From Pontiella desulfatans (GTDB lineage: Bacteria > Verrucomicrobiota > Kiritimatiellia > Kiritimatiellales > Pontiellaceae), in assembly GCF_900890425.1 (NCBI RefSeq), contig NZ_CAAHFG010000004.1, positions 154,798 through 218,797 on the forward strand: a DNA stretch of 64,000 nt, in the 5' to 3' direction. Below the pieces are notes generated by a model that had not been told where the DNA came from, made no database searches, and saw only the letters and a list, made by a program, of their open reading frames with translations. The position numbers and the translations under genes are program-made. Numbering within the stretch: position 1 is the first letter of the stretch; every line of letters starts with the position of its first letter. Positions 62,399 to 64,000 of this stretch are shown in pieces.

Positions 62399-63556
62399 AT
62401 GATTGCAAGGCAACTCACTTCCGAAATCAGCGAACATCTGGATTATTTCCCGATCGTCGCCGTGATTGGGCCCCGGCAATGCGGAAAAACCACATTGGTT
62501 AGATCCATTGTTGAAAACCGGAAATCGGATGCACTGTATCTCGACCTCGAAAAGCCTTCCCATCTTGCCAAGTTGCAAGATCCGGAAATATTTTTGGCGC
62601 AGAACCGGGAAAAGCTGATCTGTCTGGATGAAATCCAACGGCGGCCCGACCTGTTTCCGATTCTGCGCAGCCTGTGCGACGAGAGCGGACAACCGGGACA
62701 ATTCATCGTACTCGGCTCGGCATCGCCCGACCTGTTGCGGCAAAGCTCGGAATCGCTGGCGGGGCGTATTTCATATCTCGAGTTAACCCCGTTCATGGCG
62801 AGCGAATTGGACAACGCCAAACTCAACGATCTTTGGTTCCGCGGCGGCTTTCCGCGCAGCCAACTTGCGCCTTCGGACAAACTGAGCGAAGCTTGGCGGC
62901 AATCGTTCACCTCAACGTTTCTCGAACGCGACCTGCCACAACTTGGAATCAGGGTGCCGGCACCCAACATGCGGCGTTTCCTGCAAATGTGCGCCCATCT
63001 GCACGGCCAGCTATGGAATGCATCCAAGATTGGCGGGTCTCTGGGCGTTACCAACAAAACGATCAACCATTACCTCTCCATTCTTGAACAAACCTATCTT
63101 CTGCGCCGTCTCATGCCACTGGAGACCAACCTAAAAAAACGCCTGGTTAAATCGCCCAAGGTTTTCTTCAGGGACTCCGGTCTTCTTCACAGTCTTTTGG
63201 GCATCGCCAACCGTACGGATTGGTTCGGGCATCCGTCGTTTGGATCCTCGTGGGAAGGATTTGTTATCGAAAACCTGACGGCGAGCGCCAAGGATTGGGA
63301 CCCTTTCTTTTTCCGTACGGCCGGAGGTGCAGAAATCGATCTCGTCCTTAAACGAGGAACCCGTTTGGTTGCAGTGGAAATCAAAGCCTCCTCCGCCCCG
63401 AAAATTCCCATTGGCTTCAAAAACGCCATTGAAGACATCGCCCCCGACAAAGCCTTGGTTGTTGCCCCGGTCAATGATCCATATCCGGTATCCTCCACGA
63501 TCGAGGTTCATAACCTTGCCACCGCCATCCAAACCATCGAGGAGCTAGGCAAATGA
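62399..63556 (+). CDS. DUF4143-type AAA ATPase
   Basis: 385 aa from MIARQLTSEISEHL; an ATG at 62366 is possible. Walker A is VIGPRQCGKTTLVR, Walker B is ICLDEIQRRPD and sensor 1 is IVLGSASPDLL. The C-terminal DUF4143 part has FFRDSGLLHSLLGI and the nuclease-like FFRTAGGAEIDLVLKRG with VAVEIKAS, a restriction-endonuclease-like motif (D..E.K). These proteins are common in accessory regions and their role is unsettled. It overlaps the TonB receptor gene by ATGA, an unusual coupling, and appears less GC-rich than its neighbours. Confidence 0.88.
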   Translation: MIARQLTSEISEHLDYFPIVAVIGPRQCGKTTLVRSIVENRKSDALYLDLEKPSHLAKLQDPEIFLAQNREKLICLDEIQRRPDLFPILRSLCDESGQPGQFIVLGSASPDLLRQSSESLAGRISYLELTPFMASELDNAKLNDLWFRGGFPRSQLAPSDKLSEAWRQSFTSTFLERDLPQLGIRVPAPNMRRFLQMCAHLHGQLWNASKIGGSLGVTNKTINHYLSILEQTYLLRRLMPLETNLKKRLVKSPKVFFRDSGLLHSLLGIANRTDWFGHPSFGSSWEGFVIENLTASAKDWDPFFFRTAGGAEIDLVLKRGTRLVAVEIKASSAPKIPIGFKNAIEDIAPDKALVVAPVNDPYPVSSTIEVHNLATAIQTIEELGK

Positions 63557-64000
63557 AGCCGTTTCTTCCCGCACTGTTCCTTACTTCCTGTTGCCTAGCC
63601 GACTTCGCCGACCTGCGGACGATCGAGCACGGGCTGCGGGAGGACCCCGGGGTCGTGGTCAACTCCCAAGGGAAGGCGCAGCACGATCTTTCGATCCGGG
63701 GCAGTGGCTACACCGGGGCGGGCGTATCGCTCAACGGGCTGAACCTGAAGGTTCCCTATTCTGCGCACTTCGGTTCCGAGCTCCCCCTGCCGGGAAACCT
63801 TTTTTTGGAACCGGAGGTCCGGACCGGGCTGGACAATGCATCCGGGAGCCTGGCCGGAACGGTGGCCTACACCACCGCGCCCCGCGAAGAGCAGACGCAA
63901 GACTCGATGGGCCTGGGAAGCAAGGAGCAATACCAAGCCACGCTGTTCGGAAGCTCGGAATATTTTGGCGGCGTCATCGACTGGGAAAAGGCACGCAAGA
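63553..64000 (+). CDS. TonB-dependent outer-membrane receptor, 5' part
   Basis: The gene runs off the window; 149 codons are visible. A short signal peptide (MKPFLPALFLTSCCLA) with LTSC may be a lipobox. The plug domain follows: LREDPGVVVNSQGKAQHDLS, IRGSGYTGAGVSLNGLNL, and an SGSLAGTVAY-like strand (NASGSLAGTVAYTT). Such receptors import chelates or large nutrients across the outer membrane. The position after biotin genes hints at, but does not show, cofactor uptake. The barrel lies outside the window. Confidence 0.8.
   Translation, partial: MKPFLPALFLTSCCLADFADLRTIEHGLREDPGVVVNSQGKAQHDLSIRGSGYTGAGVSLNGLNLKVPYSAHFGSELPLPGNLFLEPEVRTGLDNASGSLAGTVAYTTAPREEQTQDSMGLGSKEQYQATLFGSSEYFGGVIDWEKARK

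Overview
The window is GC-rich bacterial chromosome with dense genes on both strands and no phage or plasmid backbone. It most resembles a Gram-negative member of the PVC group, plausibly Kiritimatiellota (Pontiella-like). This is inferred from secreted proteases ending in a Ca-binding repeat plus a 'FYRV' tail, Sel1-repeat proteins with an SHD1-like domain, and outer-membrane Tsx and TonB receptors. No rRNA or tRNA gene was recognised, so the taxonomy is not proven.

0-15 kb: the 3' end of a secreted M28 peptidase and a DinG-like helicase lead into a minus-strand block of three secreted proteases (two S8, one zinc metalloprotease) directly downstream of pheT. A decayed second copy of the pheT 3' end lies between two of them. 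A YtrA-type GntR/ABC operon with its own palindromic operator follows. 15-25 kb: rpsD with terminator, a RES/Xre toxin-antitoxin pair, an MFS transporter, a small secreted helical protein, a ptsP (EI-Ntr) gene, and a 1109-residue fusion of E1-alpha, E1-beta, a lipoyl domain and ketoacyl-ACP synthase III. The fusion is the most striking object here: it could move a decarboxylated 2-oxoacid straight from lipoyl arm to a fatty-acid-initiating enzyme.

25-35 kb: three Sel1/TPR genes that share a ~1.03 kb near-identical direct repeat (offset 1844 bp), a TPR protein, a nucleobase uptake pair (Tsx-like channel plus AzgA-type permease), an SDR oxidoreductase and a CPBP membrane protease. 35-46 kb: an AbrB antitoxin with an internally deleted PIN toxin, bioF, a membrane/propeller/CBM-like protein, a BioH-like hydrolase, a RimB-RimK-AstE-like operon, and a GNAT/nitrilase gene broken by a 1983 bp IS1634-type element (17 bp inverted repeats, 4 bp target duplication) and by an apparent 5' frameshift. 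A truncated ion channel gene follows.

46-64 kb: a GT28 glycolipid synthase with a GH1 glycosidase, LapA, CorA, a half-size broken Ca/Na exchanger, an overlapping MscS-PFK-DUF432-MscS operon, bioC, a RAYT (REP-associated) transposase, a SNF2 helicase with a SWIM-XRE partner, bioD-bioA, a DUF4143-type ATPase, and the start of a TonB-dependent receptor. Biotin genes (bioF, bioH-like, bioC, bioD, bioA) are scattered over 27 kb; bioB is not seen. Intergenic DNA carries long imperfect palindromes and a family of 7-bp tandem repeats. Stretches without a gene are all under 300 bp.
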